Part shown: positions 1-8,586 of the stretch, in pieces
Layout of the letters: each line of letters begins with the position of its first letter
Position numbering within the stretch: the first letter of the stretch is position 1
Assembly (NCBI GenBank): GCA_030546905.1
Contig: JAUOPI010000032.1
Span: 1 to 33,558, forward strand
DNA from: Granulosicoccaceae sp. 1_MG-2023
Lineage (GTDB): Bacteria > Pseudomonadota > Gammaproteobacteria > Granulosicoccales > Granulosicoccaceae
Direction: 5' to 3'
Length of the DNA stretch: 33,558 nucleotides
Notes under the pieces: model-generated
Seen by the model: the letters and a program-made list of their open reading frames with translations, nothing else
Database searches by the model: none
What the model was told of the DNA's origin: nothing
Translations under genes and position numbers: made by a program

Positions 1-90
1 GGCCCTGAGCGGGGGCGGGCGGATCGCAACGGGTTTCATGGTTCAGGCCGGAGATGCCCGGCCCTTGTTTGATCCTGTCGGAACAGGCGC

Positions 91-148
91 GGCAAAGGCG
101 TGGTGCCGCCTTTGCCTGCCTTGCTGTGACGAAGTCGCTTGCTTCGTC
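91..148 (-). terminator. Two tandem hairpins downstream of the BCCT gene
   Basis: GGCAAAGGCG (91-100) pairs perfectly with CGCCTTTGCC (107-116) across a 6-base loop. GACGAAG (128-134) pairs with CTTCGTC (142-148) across a 7-base loop. Both lie just past the stop codon of the transporter gene that ends at 176 on the minus strand. Neither is followed by a T tract on that strand, so intrinsic termination is only a guess; they could instead be 3' stability hairpins. Confidence 0.4.
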
Positions 149-175
149 CCTCAGCGTTTGTGGATAGCCGGTTTG

Positions 176-1789
176 TTATGACTCCTGAATGACGATCTGA
201 GCGGGCACAGGCGCTGCGGCCGGCTCTTTTTCTTCTGCCAGCGTTTCGGTCAGTTCAGGGGTTTCGGGGCGATACAGCCGGGTGTATTTGGCGATCATCG
301 ACCACAGGGTAAACATCGCACCGAGCACAATAATCAAGCTTGGCAACATGCCCAGATTGGCCAGAATCTTGACCCCTTTAATGCCGGCGAAGGAGGTCAT
401 GGACCAGGCCACGAAACCGATCGCACTGGCGATTACGACCTTCAGCCAGAAGGTGGTTTTGCTGCGTGAGTCCATCCCTTCGGACTCTTCGCCTTCGAGA
501 CAAACGGTGGCGATCGCTTCGATGCTCGAATCTGCCGCTGTCACGAACGAGACGAACGCAATAACGATAAAGGCGATGGTAATCAGGCTGCTGATCGGCA
601 ACTGGTCGAAGATGTAGTAGATGATGCTTTCGATGCCGTTTTGGTCCATCGTTTGTTTGATCGCCCCGCCTGAGACTTCATCCAGATAGATCGACATGCC
701 ACCGAATACGGTCATCCACAGAATCGAGAACAGGGCCGGAAAAACCATCACGGTGAGGATGAATTCACGCACGGTGTAGCCGCGTGAAATATGTCCTAGG
801 AACAGAGCTGTGACCGGTGCCCAGGTAAGCCATTGCGCCCAGTAAAAGTTAGTCCACCACTTGGGCCAGTCATCATTGCCCAGTTCGCCGGTGAAGAAGC
901 TTTTGCTGAAGAAGTTGGCGGTGTAGTCGCCGAAACCGTCGACGCCCGCCGATAATGAGTAGCCCGTAGGTCCGAATACAAGCACAAACACCAATAGCCC
1001 GATAAAGAACTTCAGGTTGAGATCTGACAGGATTCGAATTCCCTTCATTAGTCCGCTGACTGCTGACGCGACTACCGTGGCTACGATCAGGGCCGCGATA
1101 AAAGCCAACACAAGCGGTGAGGAACCAACGCCAACGAACTTATTGATGCCGCCGGCCAGCGTCAGCAAGCCCTGACCCAAACCGGACGATACGCCGGCGA
1201 TCAGTGAGAACAGCGCGATAGCATCGATCAGCTGACCCCAGACGCCTTGCGTAAAGCGTCCGAACAGCGGCGACAGCAGGCCACCGATCGATTTTTCTTT
1301 GCGCATGTTATAGAACGCCAGGGCAAAGACCAGGGCCGGGATGCAGTAAATGGCGTAAGGGGTAATGGACCAGTGCAGATACAGCGTGGAGAAGGCGAAT
1401 TTTCTCGCCGCGTCGGTGTTGGGCTCTATACCCAGAGAGACCGGCGGTTCGTACACATGGTAGATGGGTTCCGCGGTCGACCAGAACAGCAAGCCCACCG
1501 CGACCGTGGTACACAGCGTGATGGAGAACCAGTTTAATCTTGAGAGTAGCGGTTTTGCATTTTCGCCGCCGATGCGTACATGGCCGATAGAGGAGAAATA
1601 AGCAACTGCGCATGTAAATACAAACAGAACCGAACTAATACTCAATAGCCAGCCGAATGTGTCTATAACCCAGTTATTTATTGAAAGTATAACTGATTGG
1701 TATTTTTCCTCGTCCCATAGGTTTGCAATTATCCCGATAAACAGGATGCCGAATGGTAAAACAGTCGGTATTTTTCTGATTTTGTTCAT
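176..1789 (-). CDS. BCCT family betaine/carnitine/choline-type transporter
   Basis: This is a 537-aa inner-membrane secondary transporter of the BCCT family, which imports quaternary ammonium or sulfonium solutes such as glycine betaine, choline, carnitine or DMSP. The length and the string of hydrophobic segments fit the usual 12-helix core. Two family signatures are visible: GLLFWSTAEPIYH near residue 100, and a Trp-rich stretch (FYWAQWLTWAP) followed by ISRGYTVREF near residue 340. The glycine-rich motif in helix 3 (GMGIG in the sodium-coupled betaine carrier BetP) reads TVAVG here, so both substrate and coupling ion may differ from BetP; this is inference. The C-terminal tail is short and rich in Glu, Ala and Pro. 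The ATG at 1789 has only a distant purine run upstream. The reductase gene upstream on the same strand suggests joint use of one substrate. Confidence 0.93.
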   Translation of the reverse strand: MNKIRKIPTVLPFGILFIGIIANLWDEEKYQSVILSINNWVIDTFGWLLSISSVLFVFTCAVAYFSSIGHVRIGGENAKPLLSRLNWFSITLCTTVAVGLLFWSTAEPIYHVYEPPVSLGIEPNTDAARKFAFSTLYLHWSITPYAIYCIPALVFALAFYNMRKEKSIGGLLSPLFGRFTQGVWGQLIDAIALFSLIAGVSSGLGQGLLTLAGGINKFVGVGSSPLVLAFIAALIVATVVASAVSGLMKGIRILSDLNLKFFIGLLVFVLVFGPTGYSLSAGVDGFGDYTANFFSKSFFTGELGNDDWPKWWTNFYWAQWLTWAPVTALFLGHISRGYTVREFILTVMVFPALFSILWMTVFGGMSIYLDEVSGGAIKQTMDQNGIESIIYYIFDQLPISSLITIAFIVIAFVSFVTAADSSIEAIATVCLEGEESEGMDSRSKTTFWLKVVIASAIGFVAWSMTSFAGIKGVKILANLGMLPSLIIVLGAMFTLWSMIAKYTRLYRPETPELTETLAEEKEPAAAPVPAQIVIQES

Positions 1790-1875
1790 CGATATCAGTG
1801 CCTTTTTTTTAGTTATTCAGGTTAAAACTTGCAGCACTTGCCAACCATCAATCCGGTGGTAGTTAGACTCGTCCG

Positions 1876-1911
1876 GCTCTGCAGCCCGGCGTTGCGGCCG
1901 GCCTGCAGAGC
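1876..1911 (-). terminator. Long imperfect hairpin after the reductase gene
   Basis: GCTCTGCAG (1876-1884) pairs with CTGCAGAGC (1903-1911). After a single C/C mismatch, CCGGC (1886-1890) pairs with GCCGG (1897-1901), leaving the loop GTTGCG. It lies 10 bases past the stop codon of the minus-strand reductase. No T tract follows on the minus strand, so it is either a weak terminator or an RNA stability element. Confidence 0.45.
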
Positions 1912-1921
1912 GCTGCTGTAA

Positions 1922-2887
1922 TCAGTAGTCCATACGGCCCTCTACGACTACTTCGTAGCCCGGCTCTTCCGGCTCGTCGTCGAACAACTCTGCGGGGAAG
2001 CCATTGCCGAGAACCTGAACGTCGCAGGCCTCTTCCAGACGACGGATGATGTTCGGTGAGAACTCGCGCGGTCCGTAACGTTCCTGGCCATCTTTGAAGA
2101 TATTGACCAGCAAGGGCGCGATCTCCAACGGCATTCCTTTGCGTTTGGTCAGCTCGTTGAAGAGGCCGACGTCTTTGAGGACCAGATCCATTGTAAAACT
2201 GATATCACGGCTGCCATTGAGGATCACCTGAGACTCGGTTTCATGGACAAAGGAGTTACCGGAAGAGGCTTTGATGGCCTCGTAAGCGACGTTCATATCC
2301 ATACCCAGAACCTTGCACGCTGTCAGAGCTTCGGCCAGTGCTGCCAGATGCACGGTGCACAGGTAGTTGGTTACAACCTTGAGGACAGACGCGCTGCCGA
2401 GCGGGCCGGTATGCAGCACGCGTCGTCCCATAATCGTCAGAATGGGCAAGGCCTTGTCGAAGGTTTCGCGGTCGCAGCCGGCAAAGATCGAGATATTGCC
2501 GGTCGCGGCGCGGTGACATCCACCCGAGACGGGGCAGTCCACCGGCATTGCGCCGAGCTGTTTTACCTTCTCACCGATGCGACGGACTTCGGCTTCGTCG
2601 GTGGTGCTCATTTCCAGCCAGATTTTGCCTTCTGACAAGCCGGCCAGAATGCCGTCTTCCGCCTCCATCACTTCTGCGCAGACCGTCGGCGAGGGCAGGC
2701 AGGTTACGATCACATCGCACTTTTCGGCAATCTCTTTAGGCGAATCCGCCCGCTGTGCCCCGCGTGAGACGAAATCGGCAACGAACTCCTCGTTCAGGTC
2801 GCGGACTGTCAGATCGACGCCGTTGCGCAACAGGCATCCGGCCAGTTTTCCGCCTACATTACCGAGGCCAATAAATCCCACTTTCAT
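1922..2887 (-). CDS. NAD(P)-dependent oxidoreductase, 3-hydroxyisobutyrate dehydrogenase family
   Basis: A 321-aa cytosolic beta-hydroxyacid dehydrogenase that should interconvert a small 3-hydroxy acid and its semialdehyde or keto acid using NAD(P). The N-terminus carries the Rossmann motif GFIGLGNVGG (residues 4-13). The substrate-binding motif DCPVSGG lies near residue 117. The family's catalytic lysine is in the stretch ASVLKVVTNYL near residue 170, followed by the usual all-alpha C-terminal domain. The last ~25 residues form an acidic tail (ELFDDEPEEPG and beyond) that extends past the ~295-residue length common in this family. The gene lies upstream of the BCCT gene on the same strand with a 132-base gap, so the two may be co-expressed. 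The true substrate cannot be read from sequence; dehydrogenases of hydroxyisobutyrate, tartronate semialdehyde and sulfonates all share this fold. Confidence 0.9.
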   Translation of the reverse strand: MKVGFIGLGNVGGKLAGCLLRNGVDLTVRDLNEEFVADFVSRGAQRADSPKEIAEKCDVIVTCLPSPTVCAEVMEAEDGILAGLSEGKIWLEMSTTDEAEVRRIGEKVKQLGAMPVDCPVSGGCHRAATGNISIFAGCDRETFDKALPILTIMGRRVLHTGPLGSASVLKVVTNYLCTVHLAALAEALTACKVLGMDMNVAYEAIKASSGNSFVHETESQVILNGSRDISFTMDLVLKDVGLFNELTKRKGMPLEIAPLLVNIFKDGQERYGPREFSPNIIRRLEEACDVQVLGNGFPAELFDDEPEEPGYEVVVEGRMDY

Positions 2888-3260
2888 AATTCACCTTGTT
2901 TGTTTTGGTTTGTATGTAATGCGTTTGGTTCTTACGGGTGTGCGTCTACAGAATTTTCTATTGACGGGATCAAGGCTAAAAGCAACACAAGGTTTGGCAC
3001 AATTGAATTGAATCTTGTAACGCGTAATTTTTTTTTACCAATAGCTCAGGCGGGGTGGAGCATGACTTGTGCAGCCTGATCAATCGGCTTCTGGCGCGGC
3101 CGGAAACGTGTGTGGAGAGCAGGCTTAGTTCCGGTGTTGATGTGGTAGATGCGAACCCGGTGGAACTGTTTACAGCCGGGGGCGGATGTCGGATTGCGTG
3201 GTGGCGGACTTGAACAGACCGGGTAAGAAGCTCGTGCAGGCCGGGTTGCGTTGTCCCCGG
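2888..3260. other. Intergenic region upstream of the reductase gene
   Basis: These 373 bases hold no gene I can support. On the minus strand a possible promoter for the reductase is TTGATC (2968-2973), a 17-base spacer and TGTAGA (2945-2950). A T-rich run lies near 3030-3037. A short D-arm-like stretch near 3043-3068 is not part of a tRNA. Confidence 0.4.
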
Positions 3261-4055
3261 CTATTGCTTGTCGATACCCTCACACAAGCGTGGCGAGAGC
3301 ACATCGGCGGCGCTTGTCCATGGGCCGAGGTCGCGGCTGCGGAGTTTGTTGTCCTGCAGTGTGGTGGCCATCACCCGGCTGCGGTTGCCGTTGGGTGTCA
3401 GCAGGGTCGGCCGGCCTTCGCAGTATTGCAGGCTGCTGCTGATGGTGCGCTCACCGATACGGTGATTGGCAAGCCCGGGCAGTGCGTCAACCGGATGCAA
3501 TTGCCCGTCCCGGAAGCGCCATACCCGTAGTGTTTTGAGCAAATGCGGTCTGTCGATATAGGCGATTTCGATGTGTCCGTCGCCATCGAGATCCGCTGCG
3601 CCCACCGGTGCCAGCCAGCGGAAGGGCTGGCCGATAAATGGCGTCGAGGTCAGGCGCGCCAGCTCGCCGTTTTGCAGCGACCAGACTGTCAGCCGTGCAC
3701 CCTGTGTTTGTGAGGATTCCACTGTCACCACCTCGGGCAGGGCATCGCCGTCTATATCCCAGAGCCTCGGGGCTGTGTCCTCGAAGACCAGCTCAGCGGG
3801 TAATACGGCCGTGAGCTTGGGTGTTTTCTCTGCGCAGTCGCCGCTGACCGTCGTCGTCACGGTCAATTGCCCGTGTTCGATCTCATCGCCGAGCACGCCG
3901 TGGGGGTAACGCGTGGTGGGCGCATCATAGTGTGCGGCAGTGATCCGGGCTGTGCAGTCTGCGGCCGTGGCAGTTGTCGGTATTAACAGTGCTGAAAGTC
4001 CCGGCACGACCAGGGCGGCAAGGGTGTGCAAAAGGGCGTGCTTGGCAGCGGGCAT
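3261..4055 (-). CDS. Secreted FG-GAP/VCBS repeat-containing protein
   Basis: A 264-aa protein with a clear signal peptide: a basic N-terminus, then a hydrophobic core, with likely cleavage after the Ala-rich TATAA stretch near residue 32. The mature part holds two calcium-binding, FG-GAP-like loops, LWDIDGDALPEV near residue 98 and AADLDGDGHIEI near residue 153. Such loops occur in beta-propeller or VCBS-type extracellular proteins. Cysteines at about residues 34, 74, 214 and 258 could form disulfides in the periplasm. Function is unknown: proteins of this type may bind sugars or other proteins, and nothing in the neighbours narrows it. The ATG at 4055 has only a weak Shine-Dalgarno sequence. 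The gene stands alone between the reductase and a divergent thioesterase gene. Confidence 0.75.
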   Translation of the reverse strand: MPAAKHALLHTLAALVVPGLSALLIPTTATAADCTARITAAHYDAPTTRYPHGVLGDEIEHGQLTVTTTVSGDCAEKTPKLTAVLPAELVFEDTAPRLWDIDGDALPEVVTVESSQTQGARLTVWSLQNGELARLTSTPFIGQPFRWLAPVGAADLDGDGHIEIAYIDRPHLLKTLRVWRFRDGQLHPVDALPGLANHRIGERTISSSLQYCEGRPTLLTPNGNRSRVMATTLQDNKLRSRDLGPWTSAADVLSPRLCEGIDKQ

Positions 4056-4346
4056 GGTGTGTTCCGGGCGAGAGTGTATGGGGTCTGACCGGGCGTGTGG
4101 GGGAGGGTTCAGTTTGCTTTACAAGCGACTTTACCCGGCTGCGGATCCGGTAAACATCGCAACAGCCGGGCGTTTCCGCTTGCGATACGCCTGCTCAGGT
4201 ACGCCATAAATCCGCTTTCTATCGCATCAATACAATAAGCGACACAAAGGGTTTGGTTATGTCGTGCTGCTGTGTATCATTCTTCGCTGTTGATCCGCCG
4301 ATGCGGTGACGGCGGGCTGGTTTTGATTGCGAAGGAGGATTTGATT

Positions 4347-4844
4347 GTGACGAGTGTTTCCACGGCTTTACAGGATCTGGCGGCTCCGGACGGGGTTTGT
4401 TTCGGCTGCGGCAGTTCGCATCCTGAGGGCCTGCACCTGAAGAGTTACTGGGATGATGACGGGGTTCATGTGGTTGCCAGACACACGCCTGACCCGACGT
4501 ATCACGGCTGGCCGGGTCTGGTGTACGGCGGCTTTATCGCCATGCTTGTAGATTGCCATTCGAACTGGGCGGCGATGGCCTATCACTACCGTGCCGAAGA
4601 GCGTGAACCGGATAGTCTGCCACGTATTGATTGCGTGACCGGTAAGCTGAATCTCACCTACATCAAACCGACACCGATGGGCGTGGAGTTGATGCTCAAG
4701 GCGCGGGTCGAGGGCGAGGTCGGACGTAAAACCCGGGTGATCTGCGAGGTCTGGGCCGGGGATGTGCTGACCGTCACGGCCGACTCGGTGTTCGTCCGCG
4801 TGGATACGGGGCAGCTGAAAGATCAGGCCCACAAGCGCAGCTAG
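4347..4844 (+). CDS. PaaI family hotdog-fold thioesterase
   Basis: A 165-aa single-domain hotdog protein of the PaaI/YiiD type, expected to hydrolyse an acyl-CoA or aryl-CoA thioester in the cytosol. The family signature is GWPGLVYGGFIAMLVD around residues 50-65, where an Asp in the long helix is the usual catalytic acid/base. An N-terminal CFGCG motif (residues 13-17) resembles the Cys pair of many uncharacterised members. I chose the GTG at 4347 because AGGAGG lies 6 bases upstream (4333-4338) and the conserved region starts just after it; the frame stays open back to 4272, but that extension looks non-conserved. The gene is not tightly coupled to the next one (130-base gap), so its substrate cannot be deduced from context. 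Confidence 0.85.
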   Translation: MTSVSTALQDLAAPDGVCFGCGSSHPEGLHLKSYWDDDGVHVVARHTPDPTYHGWPGLVYGGFIAMLVDCHSNWAAMAYHYRAEEREPDSLPRIDCVTGKLNLTYIKPTPMGVELMLKARVEGEVGRKTRVICEVWAGDVLTVTADSVFVRVDTGQLKDQAHKRS

Positions 4845-4934
4845 GCACTTGCGGCAGGGCGTGTCGCTGATGGACTGCGCCGAAAGTTTGGTGGATTTCC
4901 GTATTCAGGAGGATGTACAGCGGCGCGCTGCATC

Positions 4935-4956
4935 TGAAACAGTGATGACTGTTTCA
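4935..4956 (+). promoter_or_regulatory. Perfect inverted repeat upstream of the GFA gene
   Basis: TGAAACAGT (4935-4943) and ACTGTTTCA (4948-4956) form a perfect 9-bp dyad with a 4-base centre, ending 17 bases before the ATG at 4974. It could be an operator or a leader hairpin next to the ribosome binding site CGGAGA. Confidence 0.4.
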
Positions 4957-4973
4957 TCAACACGGAGATCAGT

Positions 4974-5399
4974 ATGAGTCAATATCAGGGCAGCTGTTTT
5001 TGCGGTACGGTCCGGTTTCAGGTATCCGGTACACCCGAGGCGATGGGCTATTGCCACTGCGATTCCTGTCGCCGTTGGTCTGCCGGGCCGGTTAACGCCT
5101 TTTCGCTGTGGCCGAAAGACCGTCTTGAAATTCTCGCCGGCGCCGATCAGATCGGCGAGTTCAATCTGACGGAAAAGAGCTACCGCAAGTGGTGCAAGCG
5201 GTGCGGCGGGCATGTGTTTAGCGACCATCCGGCCTGGGGGCTGGTGGACGTCTACGTGGCCAATCTGCCGGACCTGACGTTTGAACCTGCCTTGCATGTG
5301 CACTATCAGGAGACGGTGCTGCCGGTCCGCGACGGTTTGCCGAAGATGCGTGATCTGCCCGCGGAAATGGGCGGCTCCGGAGAGCTCCTGCCGGAATAA
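4974..5399 (+). CDS. GFA family zinc protein
   Basis: A 141-aa member of the GFA (glutathione-dependent formaldehyde-activating enzyme, Mss4-like) fold. The zinc ligands are laid out as expected: SCFCGTVRF (CxC, residues 6-14), GYCHCDSCRR (CxCxxC, about 25-34) and WCKRCGGHVF (CxxC, about 76-85). Members are annotated as glutathione adduct lyases or carbon-sulfur lyases, but most lack a proven reaction, and the name formaldehyde-activating should not be taken literally. The ATG at 4974 has the good Shine-Dalgarno CGGAGA. It is preceded by a 9-bp dyad and followed by a hairpin at 5422-5459, so it is probably a single-gene transcript. Confidence 0.88.
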   Translation: MSQYQGSCFCGTVRFQVSGTPEAMGYCHCDSCRRWSAGPVNAFSLWPKDRLEILAGADQIGEFNLTEKSYRKWCKRCGGHVFSDHPAWGLVDVYVANLPDLTFEPALHVHYQETVLPVRDGLPKMRDLPAEMGGSGELLPE

Positions 5400-5421
5400 G
5401 CGTTTTTTGCAGGGACAGGAC

Positions 5422-5459
5422 CCCGTCTGAGTTAGCCGCTCGCAGGTAACTCAGGCGGG
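5422..5459 (+). terminator. 13-bp hairpin between the GFA gene and radD
   Basis: CCCGTCTGAGTTA (5422-5434) pairs with TAACTCAGGCGGG (5447-5459) with one G-T wobble and a 12-base loop. It follows the GFA stop codon by about 22 bases. Only ATTTGCT follows it, so there is no true T tract. It may end the GFA transcript or sit in the radD leader. Confidence 0.45.
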
Positions 5460-5510
5460 ATTTGCTACTATGCCCGCTTGAGTCTCTCTGAAGCGATTTG
5501 TCCCGGCAAC

Positions 5511-7289
5511 ATGAATGCGCCTTTTACACTGCGGCCTTACCAGCAGGAAGCCGTTGACGCCACCTTAAACCACTTCCGCCAATCCGATGAATCGGCGGTT
5601 ATCGTCTTGCCGACCGGCGCCGGTAAAAGCCTGGTGATCGCCGAGCTGGCCCGTCTGGCGCGGCGCAGGATTCTGGTGCTCACCCACGTCAAAGAGCTGG
5701 TCGAGCAAAATCACGCCAAATACGAGAGCTACGGGCTGCGAGCGGGGATCTTCGCCGCCGGACTCAAACGCAAAGAAAGCCAGTATCAGGTCACCTTTGC
5801 CAGTGTGCAGTCCGTGGCCGCCAATCCGACGCAGTTCCGCGAGCAGTACTCACTGTTGATTATCGATGAATGCCATCGCGTCAGCGGTGAGCAGACCAGC
5901 CAGTATCAGCAGATCATCAGCTTGTTGCAGGCGCAGAACGCCTCCCTGAAAGTGCTGGGCCTGACCGCCACGCCGTATCGTCTGGGTATGGGCTGGGTTT
6001 ACCGCTATCACTACCGCGGTTTTGTCCGCAGCGAGCAGGACAAGCCTTTCGTGCATTGCATTTATGAGTTGCCGCTGAACTATATGATTCATCGCGGCTA
6101 TCTGACCCGGCCCGAGCTGGTGAACGCCGCGGTAGCGCAATATGACTTCTCCGTCTTGCCGCAAAACCGCCTCGGGGAATATGCCGAAAAAGACGTCAAC
6201 GAACTGCTCGGCAAACACAAACGTGTCACCCGCGCCATTATTGAACAGGTGATGGAACTGGCCGACACGCGGCAGGCGGTGATGATTTTCGCCGCTACGG
6301 TCAATCATGCCCGCGAAATCACCGGCTATCTGCCGCCGGCACAAACCGCGCTTATCACCGGCGCGACCGACATGGCTGAACGCGACCGCTTGATCCGCAG
6401 CTTCAAACAACGGCAATTGAAGTATCTGGTGAATGTGTCGGTACTGACCACCGGCTTTGATGCGCCTCACGTGGATTTTATCGCCATACTGCGTCCGACC
6501 CAGTCGGTCAGCCTGTATCAGCAGATCGTCGGCCGCGGTCTGCGGCTCGATAAAGGCAAAAAGGATTGTCTGGTCATCGATTACGCAGGCAATCACATCA
6601 ATCTGTTTCACCCGGAAGTGGGGGAGAAGAAACCGAATCCGGACTGCAAGCCCGTGCAGGTGTTCTGTCCGGCTTGCGGTTTTGCCAATATTTTCTGGGG
6701 CAAAACGGACGACGATGGGCAGGTGATTGAGCACTATGGCCGCCGCTGCCAGGGACTGTTAGAGCCGGACGAAGACGAGCAGCCGCCGGCGCGCAAAGCG
6801 CCGCCGCAGCAATGCGACTACCGGTTCCGCTTCAAGGAATGTCCGCACTGCAACGCCGAGAACGATATCGCCGCGCGCAATTGCCGGCAGTGTCAGAAAG
6901 CCATTATTGACCCCGACGACCAACTGCGCGATGCACTAAAACTCAAAGACGCCATGGTGATTCGTTGTGCCGGAATCAGCACCAGCGTCACAGGCGAAAA
7001 GCTCAAAATCACCTACCACGGTGAAGATGGCGAAGAGCTCAGCGAATCATTTGACTTCACACAAACGGGACCGCGAAAAATCTTCAACAGCCTGTTCGGA
7101 CGCCGTCTCGACAACGGCCTTGCGCCGCAAACATTCCGCAAGGCTGAAGACGTAATGCAAGCCAGCGACCGGCTGCCAAGACCGGATTTTGTTATCGCCC
7201 GAAAACACAAACGCCGCTATTGGCAGGTGCAGGAGCGGATTTTTGATTATCAGGGGAGTTATCGGAGGGCCAATGAGCTCAGGGTTTGA
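5511..7289 (+). CDS. radD: RadD (YejH) superfamily 2 DNA repair helicase
   Basis: A 592-aa SF2 ATPase that matches enteric RadD (formerly YejH) over its whole length, as I remember that sequence. RadD works with SSB at stalled forks and post-replication gaps and in recombination repair. Visible motifs are Q-motif-like [17 protein letters not shown] (residues 6-22), Walker A PTGAGKS (34-40), Walker B DECH (119-122), motif [13 protein letters not shown] (150-159), motif [14 protein letters not shown] and motif [12 protein letters not shown]. The C-terminal third carries two zinc-ribbon-like pairs, CPACG with a later RRC, and CPHC with CRQC. The last residues ([13 protein letters not shown]) match the enteric ending. 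I start at the ATG at 5511 because the family begins right at FTLRPYQ; a TTG at 5478 would add 11 residues. No partner gene is adjacent. Confidence 0.95.
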   Translation: MNAPFTLRPYQQEAVDATLNHFRQSDESAVIVLPTGAGKSLVIAELARLARRRILVLTHVKELVEQNHAKYESYGLRAGIFAAGLKRKESQYQVTFASVQSVAANPTQFREQYSLLIIDECHRVSGEQTSQYQQIISLLQAQNASLKVLGLTATPYRLGMGWVYRYHYRGFVRSEQDKPFVHCIYELPLNYMIHRGYLTRPELVNAAVAQYDFSVLPQNRLGEYAEKDVNELLGKHKRVTRAIIEQVMELADTRQAVMIFAATVNHAREITGYLPPAQTALITGATDMAERDRLIRSFKQRQLKYLVNVSVLTTGFDAPHVDFIAILRPTQSVSLYQQIVGRGLRLDKGKKDCLVIDYAGNHINLFHPEVGEKKPNPDCKPVQVFCPACGFANIFWGKTDDDGQVIEHYGRRCQGLLEPDEDEQPPARKAPPQQCDYRFRFKECPHCNAENDIAARNCRQCQKAIIDPDDQLRDALKLKDAMVIRCAGISTSVTGEKLKITYHGEDGEELSESFDFTQTGPRKIFNSLFGRRLDNGLAPQTFRKAEDVMQASDRLPRPDFVIARKHKRRYWQVQERIFDYQGSYRRANELRV

Positions 7290-7335
7290 TGGCGTTGTTT
7301 GAGCTTTATAACTGTCGAAACCGGGTAGGATAGCT

Positions 7336-7770
7336 ATGGAACTAGTCGCAAATATATGGCCGGTTGCTGATGCCGGAACTGGAATTGTCGGGCGGTACCT
7401 TATGCGTGCTTACGCTATGGATGCGGAAGATAGCGTAATCAGTACAGTGCTTAATTCGCTTGCCCCCACTGATTTTCGTATCGCGCGCGAGTTCGTTATT
7501 CCGGAGCGGTTTAAGGTTTGCTCGCCGTACGGCACAGAGGAAAGTGCGGTTTTAATCGGTGAGTTTCACAGATATCAGCAAGAAATCCTGAAGGAAGGGT
7601 TCGCGGCGCTGGAGCAGGATTATGTCAAGGTGCAAGGCATTGATCTCACTCAAGGGCAACCACGGGTGGTTAATGTGATTCCACGGTTTCCTGAGGCGCC
7701 TTACACCGTCGTTACGGTGCTGCTTGAGACTGAGGATGGGCAGCTTGTACCGCAGCTAAATTCGAAGTAA
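7336..7770 (+). CDS. Hypothetical protein, 144 aa
   Basis: I do not recognise this protein. It is 144 aa, has no signal peptide and no membrane segment, and looks like a soluble alpha/beta protein with mixed charge. A run of valines and acidic residues near the end (YTVVTVLLETEDGQ) suggests a C-terminal beta-strand region. The ATG at 7336 has TAGGAT 7 bases upstream, a fair ribosome binding site. The gene begins 46 bases after radD on the same strand and could be read through from it. Base composition is more AT-rich than in radD, and the next genes (HNH protein, RAYT) are accessory in type, so it may be part of an acquired patch. Its reading frame is real by length and ribosome site; function is unknown. 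Confidence 0.6.
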   Translation: MELVANIWPVADAGTGIVGRYLMRAYAMDAEDSVISTVLNSLAPTDFRIAREFVIPERFKVCSPYGTEESAVLIGEFHRYQQEILKEGFAALEQDYVKVQGIDLTQGQPRVVNVIPRFPEAPYTVVTVLLETEDGQLVPQLNSK

Positions 7771-7929
7771 GAAAGTGCAGGGGGTTATGCTTCTGGTTTG
7801 TCAGGCGAGCCGGATTAGCCAAAATGGTGAAGTGAAGGCGGGAATGGCGCCTTTGCTTGGAACGCGTGCTAGAGTCAGTTGTTCTGCACGCGTCAGGGCA
7901 GATCACATTTGAATTAAGGGGTGTGGGGG

Positions 7930-8586
7930 ATGGGTAAAGAATCATATATCGAATTTATCGGTGACGATCAGGCATATTTGAACTGGGTTGCTGACAATCC
8001 GCAAGGCTATGTCGTTAACGCTTTGGCGTCCAAAGGGCAGGGGTATCGTGTTCTGCATAACAGTAGCTGCAGTAGCGTCAGGCACTTGAGTTCTGCTGCC
8101 AGTGAGGGAGGTTTTACGGAGCGTGCATACATCAAAATATGTGCATCTTCCGTCGAAGCGCTTAAGCGCTGGTCCTTTGATCACGGCGCGACGTCGGCGT
8201 GCTTCTCGAAAATATGCAAAGTCTGTTTTAAAGAGGACGAATTCCGACAGGAACTGGCTGAGTTCGCGCGTTCGGTGGAACAGGCGCTCAGAAGCGATGC
8301 ACGTGCCCGGCGTGAAAGGCTGGATGACTACGACGGTGTGGTAAGTGCCACGACGGTTGAGGCCAGAGTTTACTCCCGGAATCCCGAGGTGGTGGCGGAG
8401 ACCCTGCTCAGGGCAGGCGGCGTTTGTGAGGCTTGTTTCAGCGAAGCGCCTTTCCGACGCAAGTCGGATAATTCGCCGTATCTGGAGGTCCATCATGTCA
8501 CGCCCTTGTCAGAAGGCGGTCTGGATCTGCTCAGTAACACCAAAGCGCTGTGCCCGAATTGCCACAGGAAGGCGCATTTCGGTTAG
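7930..8586 (+). CDS. HNH endonuclease with Cys-containing N-terminal domain
   Basis: A 218-aa protein with a C-terminal HNH nuclease domain in the last ~55 residues. The zinc pair CEAC comes first, then the catalytic core LEVHHVTPLSEGG, then LCPNCHRKAHFG with the second Cys pair and the closing His. This is the McrA/5-methylcytosine-restriction style of HNH, a metal-dependent DNA nick or cut domain. The N-terminal ~105 residues contain YRVLHNSSC, AYIKICASS and CKVCF; I recall a similar His/Cys pattern from uncharacterised restriction-associated proteins, but I cannot verify that here. The ATG at 7930 has AAGGGG about 8 bases upstream; an in-frame GTG at 7921 is less likely. No methyltransferase gene is adjacent. 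The role could be defence against modified DNA, or a mobile-element remnant. Confidence 0.82.
   Translation: MGKESYIEFIGDDQAYLNWVADNPQGYVVNALASKGQGYRVLHNSSCSSVRHLSSAASEGGFTERAYIKICASSVEALKRWSFDHGATSACFSKICKVCFKEDEFRQELAEFARSVEQALRSDARARRERLDDYDGVVSATTVEARVYSRNPEVVAETLLRAGGVCEACFSEAPFRRKSDNSPYLEVHHVTPLSEGGLDLLSNTKALCPNCHRKAHFG

Noticed and set aside
3043-3068. tRNA-like D-arm (TAGCTCAGG with GCTC/GAGC pairing)
   Set aside because: No acceptor stem, anticodon arm or TTC-type T-arm follows at the right distances, so it is a chance match.
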